From: Acidobacteriota bacterium
GTDB taxonomy: Bacteria; Acidobacteriota; Holophagae; Acanthopleuribacterales; Acanthopleuribacteraceae
Assembly (NCBI GenBank): GCA_030066195.1
Contig: JASJCB010000019.1
Coordinates: 1-63,297, forward strand
Reading direction: 5' to 3'
Length of the DNA stretch: 63,297 nucleotides
The first letter of the stretch is position 1. Every line of letters starts with the position of its first letter. Below are positions 31,261 through 41,900 of this stretch, piece by piece. Both the position numbers and the translations under genes were made by a program. The notes under the pieces were generated by a model. It did not search any database, was not told where the DNA came from, and saw only the letters and a list, made by a program, of their open reading frames with translations.

Positions 31261-34128
31261 CTATTCGCCTTCAGCATCCTGGGCGCAGGGGTCCCGGGGT
31301 AGTTGCACGACGCCGATTCTTTGTTCGGCTGTGCCCCGGCGGTTGCCGTCAGTGACCGTTACCTTCAAGATCATGGCTTCGATGCCTGTCGGGTGGAAAC
31401 GGATTCTCGCGGCAGTCGGGTCGCCTTCGATTCGGCCGTTGGTAATCTCCCATTCGATCTCCGCGCCTTCCGGGTCGCCCGAAACCCAGGCGGTTCGCGG
31501 GCAGCTTCCCACCGTCAGGGACGGGGCGGTCAGCCTGATCTTCAACGGCTCCGGCTCGACCACCGTGTCCTCCGTCAGCGTGAACCAGGACCAGTCCTCG
31601 CCGGTGAAGGCTCGAAACCAAAGCGTATCCCCGGCAGCCGCTGGATTGGTGGGATAGGAACTTTTGGGTCCCGGCTCCAGATCTTCAACCAGGCGCGTGC
31701 CCACGACCGTGCCGTCGGTGACCCACAACTCATCGCCCCGGTCCGTTTCGGCGGGGAAGTAGAACTTGCCGGCGTGGTTCAGTGAAGCCTCGGCGGCCCG
31801 GCGGAGCGAGGAGAACTCTCCGAGAGACGTCAGGCTTCGATCATGTCGATCAACGGCCCACAGTCCGGGTTTGTCGCCGGCATCGGTGCCGACCAGGAGT
31901 TTGGAGCCCAGGGTTCCGATAAAAAACGGCGATGCGAGAACGGGGGTTTGAAGCCAGGGCGCTGTTCCCTCGGGACTGCCGTCGGTAATCCATAACCCGT
32001 TTTCTCCGGCAAATACCATCTGCCCATCCACCACCGGGCTGTTTTCCCAGCCGACGGCGTTCGCATCCAGCTCCGCCAAAAACTGGAGATCGTCGCCCGC
32101 GACCACGTGGAGCCGGTTTTCATGGATCGCCGTGACGCCATGGGACAAGGCTTTGGGGAAGGCGCCGTATCCCAGGCGTATGGTATTCCGATTGCTGCCG
32201 TCGGTGCGGAAGAGCACCGAGCGAAGCAGGGCGTAGCGGTCTTCAACGCGATGGGGTTCCAGGGCTTCGATGTAAAGGTAGCCGTCGGCTTCCAAATAGC
32301 CGCGAATTCCCGCTTGCGCCGTTCTGTCCGAGACCCGGTCCGTCAAGCGAACGACTGTTTCTACCGTGTTGCCGTCAGTTCGTGCCAGCATGAAATCGTC
32401 ATCCACCACCTTGGGGAACCACAGCTTGTCCCGGTAGAAAACCGAGGCGGCCTCCCCGCGCACGCGCAGGCGATCCAACTCGCGAAGGTACAAGGTCTCA
32501 CTATCCAGGGTGAACAAGCCTTTGTCGAAAAAGGAATCGGTGAACAGGTAGGTAGTCTTATCATCGGCCTGTACGGCGGCGATATTTTCGTTCAGGCGAA
32601 GCCGGGTCGCGTTGCCGGCCCGGATCATCCAAATATTGCGACCGCCCTCCAGGAAATAATAGTCGTTGTCACCGGCGACGCCGAATTGACCCACCCCCCA
32701 CGGGGTGATCATGTCGTCATCCAGTTCGGCAACGGGCAGCGCATTGTCGGGAAAACCTTCCCACAGCTTGCCGTCGCTCAGGAAATAGAACCGGTCTTGA
32801 ACAACGCCCCCGCGATAGACATCCATGGCGGTTGTCCTGGGTAAGCCGTTCATGTCGACTCGGGTGGTTTCGCCGTTTTCCAGGAAACCCAGCTCGCCCG
32901 ACATGGCGGCAATGTACCGCCCGTGCACGCCCGTGCAGTCATCGGCAAAGCCCTCGCCCAGAACCTCGGTGCCCTCGGGCGTGCCGTCGGTTCGAAAGAC
33001 GGCGTAGACCCCGGACACCGTGGCGACGCCGTAGGTAAAACCGTCGGCCTTTTGTTTCATGTGGCGGGCGTCCCTTGCGTTCAACAAGGGGACGGGTTGC
33101 GCGTTGTCGTCAGGCAAAACGTGCAGGGTGGATGTTCCCGGCGCCCGGCTCATGGAGAACAGCAGGCCGTTATCGGACACGCCCAGTTTGCCGCCGATAA
33201 AGCCGGACCCCGGGACCCAGTAGAAAACACCGTTTTTAGCCGCGGCCAGGCGATATCCGGCGCCGTCGCGAAGGGAGAAATAGAGCGTATCGTCCACGAA
33301 AGCGGAATCGGTTATCGGTGTATCCGAATAACTTTCGGTGGTCACTTCCCACAGTTTCCCGGTTCCTTCCGCGGTGCCGTCGCTTGTCCAGATTTCGGCG
33401 TGAGGCTTGGGGCCGCGCGCCCAGGTTGCCCACGCGTACAGCCGGTCGGCATCGGCGTGCAAACCGAAGCTGACGTAATAGTGCGTGCTGTATACCGCTT
33501 TATCCTCGATGAAGCGGCTGACCACCTGAAAGACGCCGTTCGATTCCTTCCAGAGCGTGAAGCCTTCGCCGGCCTGAGCGGTGACGACATACACCCTGTC
33601 TTTCATTACCACGGGATCGCCGAAACGGGTGGGCAGAGGGGCGGGTAGCGTTGCGCGAACGTGTGAGGATGTGCCGTCCACCTGGACCAGTTCTCCGGCC
33701 CGAGTCCAATAAAACAAGCTGCCCGCTGTCAGTGCGCCCCTACCCTCATAGGTGCCGCCGGGGCCGTCGAGGGGTTGCACGGTATCGGTCTCCAGATCCA
33801 GGACATACCAGGGATAGTTGCCGTCGATATGGGTCCTCACGTACAAGCGCGACCCAATGATATGAAAACCTTGCGGATCACTGCCGCCGGTTCCGGGCTC
33901 CAGATCGGCTAAAATCCCCGTACCGGCCGCGGTTCCGTCGCTCACCCACGGCTCGCGGCCGTGCATGGCGTGATCGGCGCTGAAAAAGACGCGATCGCCG
34001 GCCCTGGTCAGGTCACGGGGCGCAAAAGGCGCATTGGTTTCGGTTATGATGGTCTGATAATGGGCAACCTCGAAAGGCTCCGACGCGTTCAGCGAAGCGA
34101 TGATCAAAAAAAGAAACATGGTATTCAA
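31261..34128 (-). CDS. Secreted protein with DGT-type repeats and a C-terminal Ig-like domain
   Basis: A protein of 955 aa. The TTG at 34128 is six bases after AGGAG; ATG at 34119 is the alternative start. A short signal peptide (MFLFLIIASLNAS) is followed by repeats of the form W-x-(S/T)-D-G-T-x-x-G-T: WVSDGTAAGT, WTSDGTAEGT, FRTDGTPEGT, WITDGSPEGT, and WVTDGTVVGT with RLVEDLEPG. These look like blades of a beta-propeller. The last about 90 residues (from LKIRLTAPSLTVGSCPRTAW) fit an Ig/PKD-like fold. It is probably exported; no catalytic motif was seen. It is convergent with the TPR-like gene. Function unknown. Confidence 0.75.
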   Translation of the reverse strand: MNTMFLFLIIASLNASEPFEVAHYQTIITETNAPFAPRDLTRAGDRVFFSADHAMHGREPWVSDGTAAGTGILADLEPGTGGSDPQGFHIIGSRLYVRTHIDGNYPWYVLDLETDTVQPLDGPGGTYEGRGALTAGSLFYWTRAGELVQVDGTSSHVRATLPAPLPTRFGDPVVMKDRVYVVTAQAGEGFTLWKESNGVFQVVSRFIEDKAVYSTHYYVSFGLHADADRLYAWATWARGPKPHAEIWTSDGTAEGTGKLWEVTTESYSDTPITDSAFVDDTLYFSLRDGAGYRLAAAKNGVFYWVPGSGFIGGKLGVSDNGLLFSMSRAPGTSTLHVLPDDNAQPVPLLNARDARHMKQKADGFTYGVATVSGVYAVFRTDGTPEGTEVLGEGFADDCTGVHGRYIAAMSGELGFLENGETTRVDMNGLPRTTAMDVYRGGVVQDRFYFLSDGKLWEGFPDNALPVAELDDDMITPWGVGQFGVAGDNDYYFLEGGRNIWMIRAGNATRLRLNENIAAVQADDKTTYLFTDSFFDKGLFTLDSETLYLRELDRLRVRGEAASVFYRDKLWFPKVVDDDFMLARTDGNTVETVVRLTDRVSDRTAQAGIRGYLEADGYLYIEALEPHRVEDRYALLRSVLFRTDGSNRNTIRLGYGAFPKALSHGVTAIHENRLHVVAGDDLQFLAELDANAVGWENSPVVDGQMVFAGENGLWITDGSPEGTAPWLQTPVLASPFFIGTLGSKLLVGTDAGDKPGLWAVDRHDRSLTSLGEFSSLRRAAEASLNHAGKFYFPAETDRGDELWVTDGTVVGTRLVEDLEPGPKSSYPTNPAAAGDTLWFRAFTGEDWSWFTLTEDTVVEPEPLKIRLTAPSLTVGSCPRTAWVSGDPEGAEIEWEITNGRIEGDPTAARIRFHPTGIEAMILKVTVTDGNRRGTAEQRIGVVQLPRDPCAQDAEGE

Positions 34129-35057
34129 GATAGACTCCTAAATTTTCGGTACTTGCTTGGTCCGGCGCACAAGATTACATAGAGCAATCCTCATGCCGGC
34201 GGATTTCGAATGTAGGTGTCGCCGAGGGTCAAGTCTAAGGCAGAGATGTCATCTTTAATCGAGACTGTTGTGCCGGCGGCCTACTTGTGTTGGTTTACGT
34301 AAAAAACAGTTGTCCGGGATGTGAAGTCGACAATCTTTCCAAGAATAGTCAAGTTTTTTACATTTCAGGCCGTTTTTTTGTCTTTTACCGGCCCTGTTCC
34401 CGGGAAAAGGTCTACCCCGGCGCCCCAGGGGTAGCATCATTCCCGGGAAGAATACCGTTTTGCGGGTCACCGGGTGGTTCCCGGCTTGGGAATGATGTCG
34501 ATTTTTTGGGTCAATCGACTCTTTTTCCCCGGAATACCGCACAACCCGGCTCGTTTTTCGGTTGTTGTTCCGGGAAACGGTTCGTGCGCGGCCTCACGCC
34601 GGCCTTCAAAACGGGGTCTAAGTTGTGAAAAGAATCCGGCAAAAGGTCTCTTCTCGGGATTGATGCCCTGTTTCAAGTTTCGGGTGGTCATCATTCCGGG
34701 ATGGAAACCACCTTTTACGGTCCTTTCGGTCCGGTTCCCGGGACATGTGTTGTCGTTTTCGATACAACAACGGCGATGCCCGGGATAAGTGCCGTCCCAG
34801 GCCCGGCGAACGGTTTTTCGCTCGGGAAGGAGATCGGTGTTACAACCCCGCGGGTGAACTTCAAGAAGAAACGGGTCGGCCTCTTTGGTTCAGGACAACT
34901 GTTCGATCCCAACGGAAACTAACGGAAAGCAGCCTCTTGACAGGAAGGCCTCTTCGGGGAGATGATGAGGAGCATCCTCTCGATAGTTTTCTTCATATAT
35001 GGGCCCATTGTTGAGAATCAAAGTACAGGTTTAGGCAAAGATCGCTGGAGGAACCCA
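34129..35057. other. Long intergenic region between divergent secreted-protein genes
   Basis: 929 bases between the DGT-repeat gene and the duplicated-domain secreted protein. Most of it (about 34314-34865) is occupied by a 42-bp-periodic array listed separately. Short open frames on both strands follow the period and have no ribosome-binding sites, so I do not treat them as genes. The last about 190 bases include the promoter and the GGAGG site used at 35058. Confidence 0.6.
34314..34865. repeat. Degenerate array with 42-bp period and palindromic TTCCC/GGGA anchors
   Basis: Units begin with GGG(A) at 34402, 34445, 34488, 34530 (CGGA), 34572, 34614, 34656, 34698, 34740, 34782 and 34824. The spacing is 43, 43, 42, then 42 throughout. 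An outlying anchor lies at 34316. The unit end is usually TTCC or TTCCC, so the junction is TTCCC|GGGA, a palindrome. The interior, about 30 bases, varies from unit to unit. 42 bp equals four helical turns at 10.5 bp per turn, so the anchors face the same side of the DNA. The repeats are too short and degenerate for CRISPR, and the array is not preserved as one reading frame on either strand. Confidence 0.65.
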
Positions 35058-37361
35058 ATGATTTTGCGGAGTTTACGCCTTCTGAAAGCCGTCGCCATCA
35101 TTTTTCTGTTAGCTTTCACTACAAACACACTACAGGCAACCTACCCCCCGGCGGGCATGGACGCCTTTGAATCTTCGGTCACCGTTGACCTGGACATCGG
35201 CATGGGGCCGATGAAGTTCACCGCTGTCGGTCCCGTGCGCGTAAGGCGCGATAACCCGCGTACCCCGCCCGACGGCCGGACCGAAATTGCCACGGAAATC
35301 GTTTCCATGGAACTGCGCGGCATGTCCGGCATGGGTGAAATCATCATTCGGGAAAACGGCAACCGGACTTCTACCGGACTGATCAAACAGATGACCCCCG
35401 GTGTCGATTTTCCAGCTGACAGCTTCTTCGACCTCTTCGTGGAAATTCACACCCCAGGCGGCATCCTGTACAGCGCCGAGCCCATTCGCCTGATCGAGGT
35501 GATCAACGCCATCCCGCCCATCGGCGATCAGTACGAGCCGCCGCTGGTGATCGGCGCCATTCTGGTCGATGCCGCCGGTAACCCGGTCGGCAGCATTCAA
35601 CACGTGGCGCACTACGTGGGTCAGCGGGCCAGTTTCTCCCTGGCCGCCGGCGGTCCCACATCGCTGGACCCCGTTACCATTCACGAGATTCCTACGGTTC
35701 CCGAGATTCTGCCGCCCGCGCTGGGTTTGACTTCCAGCGATGAGTTGGACGGACTGTCCTACGGCACGGCCTTTATCGACAATATGGCCGATATCTTCTT
35801 CTCCGTCGATGCGGCAAGCGCCGGCGCCGCGAGTACCGCGGTGTTTGTGGAAAGCATGGCCGGGGAAGCCCACGGGGATGAGTTCCGCGTTGCGCCGCCC
35901 TTCCCGGCAGGCGGGGGCAACACTCAGGACTACGATGAGAACGGCAGCAGCGCGCCGCCCGTTCCCTTAAGTATTTGCGACGATATCGATGCCCTGGCCG
36001 AGCCTCCGACCGAATATGTAGACCCCGATGAGGACGGCGTACCCGACAGCCCGGTATATTTTTCCCTGGCCCTTGGTTCGCCCAGCCTGGGAACCCTCGG
36101 TTTCTCTGCCGCCGATATCCTTGTCACTTCCGGCGGTAGTTCCCCGGCCGTGGAAGTTTCTCACGATCAGCTCGGCCTGACCCCGGCGGACGATGTTGAC
36201 GCCTTCTGTTATGACCCCGCCGCAGGTGATATCGTCTTTTCCCTGGCTCCGGGCTCTCCGTCACTGGGCGGGGCAAGCCCCGCCGACCTTTTCCGTGTAG
36301 CGGGCATCGGTCCGGTGCTGCCCTCCCCGCCCTTGTGGGCTCCGGCGTCCGTTTTGGGCTTGGAAACCGGCGACAACCTGAATGCCCTGAAATGTACGCT
36401 GCCGGAGGTCACCTGGTATCCGACCACCTGCCTCGTGTTTCTCGTGCTGATCAACGACGGCATGAATCCGCCCATGGAGGCCGAGCTTCCCATGGTGGGC
36501 GGCACCCTGATTTATTCCGGGGTAGATCCTCAGGGCCGCTCCGGTCTCACGCACCCCGGCGGTGATACAATCCAAACGGAGATCATCTCGATGGACCTTA
36601 CGGGCAACGCCCCGGGGTTGGGCGAGGTCCAGCTTCAATTGAACCAGGACCCCATCCTGCGGAGCACCGGGAGCATCCAGGAATTTGAAGACCCGACCCC
36701 CGGCATCATGGACCTGCCGCCGTTTGTCCGTCAACCGGCGACGGTGGAGAGTTTCTTCGACGTTTTCTTCCAGATCCAGACACTGGCCGGCGGTTTCTTC
36801 AATGCCGGGGAAGTAAGGGTTGGAGGACCGACCGAGAGATTCCCGCCGGCCCCGCAAGACGGCTTCGAACTGCTTATCGGTGGGCCGGTTCCGCTACAGC
36901 CTACGGCTCCAACCACGGTCCAGATCGACCTCTTAGGCGGCTTTCACAAGCTGTCGATTCCTCTCATTACTTATGCCGGAAAGGATCAGGCCATTTGTGA
37001 CGGCCCCGTGCAATTGATGGCCGAGCCCTTAGGCCGGGCCGTCGATTCACGAGGCCTTGGGCCCGTCGGCACATGGAGCGTGGTCAGCGGTCCCGACACC
37101 TCCGCCGCTCAGTTCAGTGACGTCAACGCGGCCGATGCAACCTTCACCCCCTCCGCCGACGGTCATTACGTCTTGGAATGGCTTGTTACCGGCGACCCGC
37201 ATGCCCCCTTCTTCTCCGATACCGTCCGTATCCGAGTGGGCGTGCCGGGCTTCGCCAGTTGGCTGCGGAGTTTTACCTCGCGCGGTAACGGCAATCCCTG
37301 CGATATTACCGGCGACGGTACTATTGACATCCGCGATTACATCCGAAATCTAAGCTTTTAA
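35058..37361 (+). CDS. Secreted protein with a duplicated domain and C-terminal dockerin-like EF-hand
   Basis: A protein of 767 aa; GGAGG at 35047 selects ATG at 35058 over the longer in-frame start. Signal peptide LKAVAIIFLLAFTTNTLQA. A domain near 35-170 (SSVTVDLDIGMGPMKFTAVG ... ATEIVSMELRGMSG) recurs near 480-640 (EAELPMVGGTLIYSGVDPQG ... QTEIISMDLTGN), so it is duplicated. Between them are repeats of the type VYFSLALGSPSLGTLGFSAADILV / DIVFSLAPGSPSLGGASPADLF. A PKD/Ig-like part (about 655-735) is followed by NPCDITGDGTIDIRDY at the C-terminus, which looks like one dockerin-type calcium loop. It is probably exported or surface-attached. Its role is not recognised. Confidence 0.75.
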   Translation: MILRSLRLLKAVAIIFLLAFTTNTLQATYPPAGMDAFESSVTVDLDIGMGPMKFTAVGPVRVRRDNPRTPPDGRTEIATEIVSMELRGMSGMGEIIIRENGNRTSTGLIKQMTPGVDFPADSFFDLFVEIHTPGGILYSAEPIRLIEVINAIPPIGDQYEPPLVIGAILVDAAGNPVGSIQHVAHYVGQRASFSLAAGGPTSLDPVTIHEIPTVPEILPPALGLTSSDELDGLSYGTAFIDNMADIFFSVDAASAGAASTAVFVESMAGEAHGDEFRVAPPFPAGGGNTQDYDENGSSAPPVPLSICDDIDALAEPPTEYVDPDEDGVPDSPVYFSLALGSPSLGTLGFSAADILVTSGGSSPAVEVSHDQLGLTPADDVDAFCYDPAAGDIVFSLAPGSPSLGGASPADLFRVAGIGPVLPSPPLWAPASVLGLETGDNLNALKCTLPEVTWYPTTCLVFLVLINDGMNPPMEAELPMVGGTLIYSGVDPQGRSGLTHPGGDTIQTEIISMDLTGNAPGLGEVQLQLNQDPILRSTGSIQEFEDPTPGIMDLPPFVRQPATVESFFDVFFQIQTLAGGFFNAGEVRVGGPTERFPPAPQDGFELLIGGPVPLQPTAPTTVQIDLLGGFHKLSIPLITYAGKDQAICDGPVQLMAEPLGRAVDSRGLGPVGTWSVVSGPDTSAAQFSDVNAADATFTPSADGHYVLEWLVTGDPHAPFFSDTVRIRVGVPGFASWLRSFTSRGNGNPCDITGDGTIDIRDYIRNLSF

Positions 37362-37418
37362 ACCCTACCTACCCGGCCGTCCAAGCGGGCGGCCGGATGT
37401 CTCTTGGATTGACCCCTC

Positions 37419-38144
37419 ATGGCAGATGCACCGCTTTACCGCGCCCTGCGTCGAAAGTTGGAACGCTCGGGTTCACCGTTTCCCAGTCGCCTGGATCCGG
37501 GTGAGGGCGAACTGGTGCTCCTGGGCGGCGATATTACGCCTCACTGGTTGGTAGCCGCCTACACGTGCGGCGCCTTTCCCTGGACCGGTGAGCCGCCGGT
37601 TCCCTGGTACAATCCGGATCCCAGGCTGATTCTGTTGCCCGAGGAATTCAAGCTGTCGCGCAGTATGCGCAAGCTGGTCAAGAACCTAGCCTACGCCATC
37701 CGCTTCGATCACGACTTCGAAGCGGTCATGCGCGGCTGTTCGACAACGCCGCGACCGGGGCAAAAGGGTTCCTGGATCACCCGCAATATGATCCGGGTCT
37801 ATTGCGAGTTATTCAAGCACGGCATGACGCACAGTGTGGGCGTGTACCGGGGCGATCGCCTGTTGGGCGGGTTGTACGGCTTGAGCTTCGGCCGCGCCTT
37901 CTTCGGAGAGTCCATGTTTTCATTGGAGCCCAATACTTCCAAACTGGCGTTGTGGGCTCTGTGCGAGTTTCTTAAGGGCCAGGGCTTCCACTTTATCGAC
38001 TGTCAGCAGGTAACCGCGCACCTCATCAGCCTGGGCGCTAAACCCGTCGACCGGGTTCACTACATGGCCATGTTGGAACAAGCCGCTTGCCACGAGTCGT
38101 TACACGAGCCCTGGCAATTCGGCAGCATGGAACCCAAGGTCTGA
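37419..38144 (+). CDS. aat: Leucyl/phenylalanyl-tRNA-protein transferase
   Basis: A protein of 241 aa, about the usual length for the family. Conserved blocks: AAYTCGAFPWTGEPPVPWYN and PDPRLIL near the N-terminus, GSWITRNMIRVYCELFKHG, THSVGVYRGDRLLGGLYGLS, RAFFGESMFSLEPNTSKLAL and FIDCQQVTAHLISLGA. Aat attaches Leu or Phe from aminoacyl-tRNA to N-terminal Arg/Lys of proteins, marking them for ClpS-ClpAP degradation. It acts in the cytoplasm. Its stop is four bases from the NRPS2 stop, in convergent orientation. It is a housekeeping gene next to the cluster and marks its probable border on this side. Confidence 0.92.
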   Translation: MADAPLYRALRRKLERSGSPFPSRLDPGEGELVLLGGDITPHWLVAAYTCGAFPWTGEPPVPWYNPDPRLILLPEEFKLSRSMRKLVKNLAYAIRFDHDFEAVMRGCSTTPRPGQKGSWITRNMIRVYCELFKHGMTHSVGVYRGDRLLGGLYGLSFGRAFFGESMFSLEPNTSKLALWALCEFLKGQGFHFIDCQQVTAHLISLGAKPVDRVHYMAMLEQAACHESLHEPWQFGSMEPKV

Positions 38145-38148
38145 AAGG

Positions 38149-38960
38149 TTACGGAACCGCTTCCACGGCCATCGCCCTTTTGAGGAGTCTAACCAGACGT
38201 CCCACCCGTTCCCGACGCAACAGGTTGTAATGGTCGCCCGGCATGTCGACCACCCTCAGGTCGCCCTTGCAGAAGTTGCCCCACCCGTTGCACAGGTCCG
38301 AGATTTGACCCGAACTGACGCTGTCCTGCGCCCTGACCAGAATCACCTGGCCGCGGTAGGCCCGGCCGGGTTGGTAGTCGGCGGCCATGCCCAGGTTGGC
38401 CTCGTAGACGCGAAACATGTCGCGGAGGAATTCCGGGGCCCATTCCTCCGGCAGCAGATTGCGCTCCTTGAGTTTGCGGAACAGGGTTGCGGCGCTGTCG
38501 CCCGGGCTTGCCGCCGCCAGCGCCTTTTGCCGTTGCGCCTCGCTTACATCGCTCATCAGGTCGTGAAGGAAGACCAGCGCTCGAGTGGTTTCGTTCCAAT
38601 TACCGATCTGTTGTCGGCGAAGCGAGTCGACCAACACAAGGCAGGCGGGTGTTTTGCCCCGCTCCTCCAGTTGTAGGGCCATTTCGAAGGCTATCGGGCC
38701 GCCCAACGACCAGCCCAGCAGGCGGAAGGGTTCTTGGGCGCCGGTGTCCAGCGCCGATTCCAGGTAGAAGGCTGCCAGTTCCGAAAGATCCGTGAACAGG
38801 TCTCCGCCTTTCAGGGCCGGCGATTCCAGGCCGAAGACCGGTACGTCCAGGTTGCCGGCAAGGGGGAGGTACCAATGGGTCTGCCCGCCCGCCGGGTGAA
38901 TCATGAACCAGGGCCGGCCGTCGGTTTCGCTGTTCAGCCTGGTCAGGCAGCGCGTCTCCA
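38149..38960 (-). other. NRPS2 type I thioesterase
   Basis: About 265 residues: FMIHPAGGQTHWYLPLAGNL, nucleophile motif GWSLGGPIAFEMALQLE and the terminal His in MPGDHYNLLR. Such domains release the finished chain by hydrolysis or by cyclisation onto a hydroxyl or amine. No nucleophile choice can be read from the sequence. This is the only release domain found in either megasynthase. Confidence 0.9.
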
Positions 38961-41900
38961 GGGAGGCCGTGTCGATCAAGTCGGCCAAACCGGCAAGCGT
39001 GGGTTGTTGGAAAACCACCGAGACCGGGAGGCGTACGTGGAAGCGACTTTGGATGCGGTTCAGCAGGCGCACCGCCATCAACGAGTGACCGCCCAGTTGG
39101 AAGAAATCGGCGTGGCGGCCCACGTGGCGGCGTTCCAGCAGTTCGGCCCAGATTTCAGCAAGGTCGGTTTCGGTGACGGTCTTGGGCGGGACGTAACCGG
39201 AGACGCCGATAAGGCCGCGTGGATCGGGCAGGCGCCCGCGGTCCACCTTGCCGCCGGCGGTGCGCGGGAACTGGTCCATGATTTCCAGATGTTCCGGGAT
39301 CAGGTAATCCGGCAGAACTCCGGCAAGGTAGTCCCGCAGCCGGGCGGCCAACTCGATTTTGCGCACGCCCTTCATGGGTCGATTGGCCAGGTGCGCACGC
39401 TGGATATCGGCGGTTGAGGAAAGACCCGGCCAGCGGACGGGAACGGTGGGGTCTTTGCTGAAAACCGCCGCGAAGGTATGCGGCGCGGCGCCGGGCGCGT
39501 GCATCAGGCGTACGCCGTAACCCGCTTTACGACCCAAATCGACGAGGTCTTGGGGGTCGACGTGACGGGTGATGCAGGCTTCAGCCTGGTCCCAGGCCTG
39601 CTTACGCGTACCGTTCCACCCGGGGTCCTCCAGCAGGGCCAGCAGCTTGGAGGCGCGGGCCGTGCGCGCGTTGGGTATGGCGTGAACGGCGAGCAGATCG
39701 CGGCCCGGTTGGGTCAACAGGTCGGTCAACTTGTCGGCGTCCAATTGCTCCTCGACCCAATGGCGCGGCTCCAACGCGACCGCGTCGACGGACGCGGTGT
39801 GCAGGCGCACGTCGTAACGGAATGCGGTCAGTTCGTTATGGGTGCGGCCCTGCTTCAACAGGACCTCGCCGTGACTGAAGCGACCGCGCGCCACCAGGCC
39901 GTAAAAGAAGTCGGGATGCAGCAAAAGTTCGCTCTCCTGGTCCAGGGCCTCGCGCAGGTTGCGGCGCAGGCCGGCCGCCTCGGTTGCGTCATCTGCCTTG
40001 AAGACGACCACGTCCGCTTTCAAGTGGGCCAGCAGCCCGAAGTGGCGCACATCGCCCACGAAGAAGGCGCCGCCCGGGGCCAGGTGAGTGCGGGCGGAAG
40101 CCATGGTCTCATCGGTGTAAGCCAGGCCCGGGAAGTATTGAACGACCGAGTTCATCAGGACCAGGTCGAAGTCGGCGGGCAGGTCGTCCAGTTCGTGGGC
40201 GGCGCGTTGCATCAGACGTACGTCCCTGTCTTTTATCGTGGGATGGTCCAGGTGTGCATTGATGTGGTTCAGCGCATTGGCGGCGATGTCCAGCCCCACG
40301 TAACGTTCGGCATACGGGGCCAGGCGGAAGAGGAACATACCCGTGCCGCAGCCGGGTTCCAGGATACGCAGGGGTTTCAGGACGCGAATCTTGGCGACGG
40401 TGTCGTCCAGCCATTCCATCATGTCCTCGCGGGGTATATCGCTGTCGTCGTAGACACTGATCCATCCGCTGATATTGGCGGTCGGATCGTCTTCTTCATC
40501 GCTCCGGCGATACAGGTCGCGGTCGAAGAAATCGCGCCAGTTGTCGATGCGCATGATCTCGCCCCGGTCCAAACCGCTGTCCATGGTGTGCAGCGGGTCG
40601 GTCAGCACATAGGCTGCCAGTCTGCGCTCGTCGTTTTCGACCTCCCGGGGTATGACGACGGCCTCGCGTACAGCCTCGTGAAGGGTCAGGGCCGATTCGA
40701 TCTCGCCGGGCTCGATGCGGAAACCGCGAATCTTTACCTGGTGATCTACCCGACCCAGGAACTCCAGGTTGCCGTCCGGCCGGAACCGGGCAAGGTCTCC
40801 TGTACGGTAGAGGCGATCGCCTGGAGACCAGGCGAAGGTGTTGGGAATGAAGCGCTCGGCGGTTTGGGCCGGTTCGCCCAGGTAACCCCTGGCCAGGCCC
40901 GGTCCGCCCACGTAGATTTCGCCGGGCATGCCCGACGCCGCGGCTCGGCCCTCGTGATCCAACAGGTAGACGGTGGTGTTGTTGACGGGTTTGCCGATGG
41001 GAATCCGAGCCGGCAGACGTGGTTCCGGCAATGCGTGATAAGAGGTTGCCAATACCGTGGTTTCGGTGGGTCCGTAGCAGTTGTGCAACTTCAGGTCCGG
41101 ATAGGCTTGCAGCACCCGCCGGCACAGTTGAGGTGAGGCCGTGTCGCCGCCGGTGGCCAGAACCTTCAGGCTTTCCAGGTCACTCAACTGTTCCTCGGCG
41201 ATGAGTCGGAACAGGGCGGCGGTAAGGTGGGCCCAGGTTACCTCGTGTTGCCGGATGGTTCGGCCGATATGACGCAGGGCTTCCTCGCCCTCGTCCAAAA
41301 TAACCAGGCGGCCGCGGTTCAACAAGCTGCCCCAGATCTCCAGGGTGGAGGCATCGAAGGCGGCCGATGCCGACAGCAGCATGGTTTCCCCCGGCTCCAG
41401 GTTCAGGTAGTCGGCCCGGCAGACCAGGCGCAACACGCCGCGATGGGTAATGCACACGCCCTTGGGCACGCCGGTCGAGCCTGAAGTGTAGCTGACATAA
41501 GCCCGGTCGCCGGAGCTCCGTGATACGATTCCGGTCTTCTTCACCGTGCGGGGAATATCGGCCGGGTCGATGACGTGCAGGCCGCCGACGGGCGGCAACA
41601 ATCCGGGCCAATTCCGGTTGGTGAGCACCATCCCGGCGCCCGATTTTTGCAACATGTAGGCCAGGCGACTGATCGGCGCCTTGGGATCGGGACAGAAATA
41701 GGCGCCGCCCGCCTTGAGAATACCCAGCATGGCCGTGATTAACTCCACTCCCCGCGGCAGACAGACGGCCACCACTTCCTCCCGACGCAGGCCGGAGGAT
41801 ATCAGGTATTGAGCCAGTTGGTCGGCCTGCCGGTTCAAAGTCCGGTAGGTTACGCGGCGGTTGCCGGTAATCAGGGCGGTTTGTTTGGCATGTGCGGCCG

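Noticed and set aside
34474..34788. Protein with a 14-residue repeat (x-P-G every 14 residues)
   Set aside because: The repeat is the 42-bp DNA period read in one frame. Stops interrupt the array in every frame I followed on both strands, and no RBS precedes it.
34314..34865. CRISPR array
   Set aside because: The conserved part is only about 10 bp and varies between units, far below a CRISPR repeat; no cas genes are near.
39478..41136. Open frame of 552 codons on the plus strand inside NRPS2
   Set aside because: It is antisense to the module 5 adenylation and methyltransferase region, with no independent evidence of coding.
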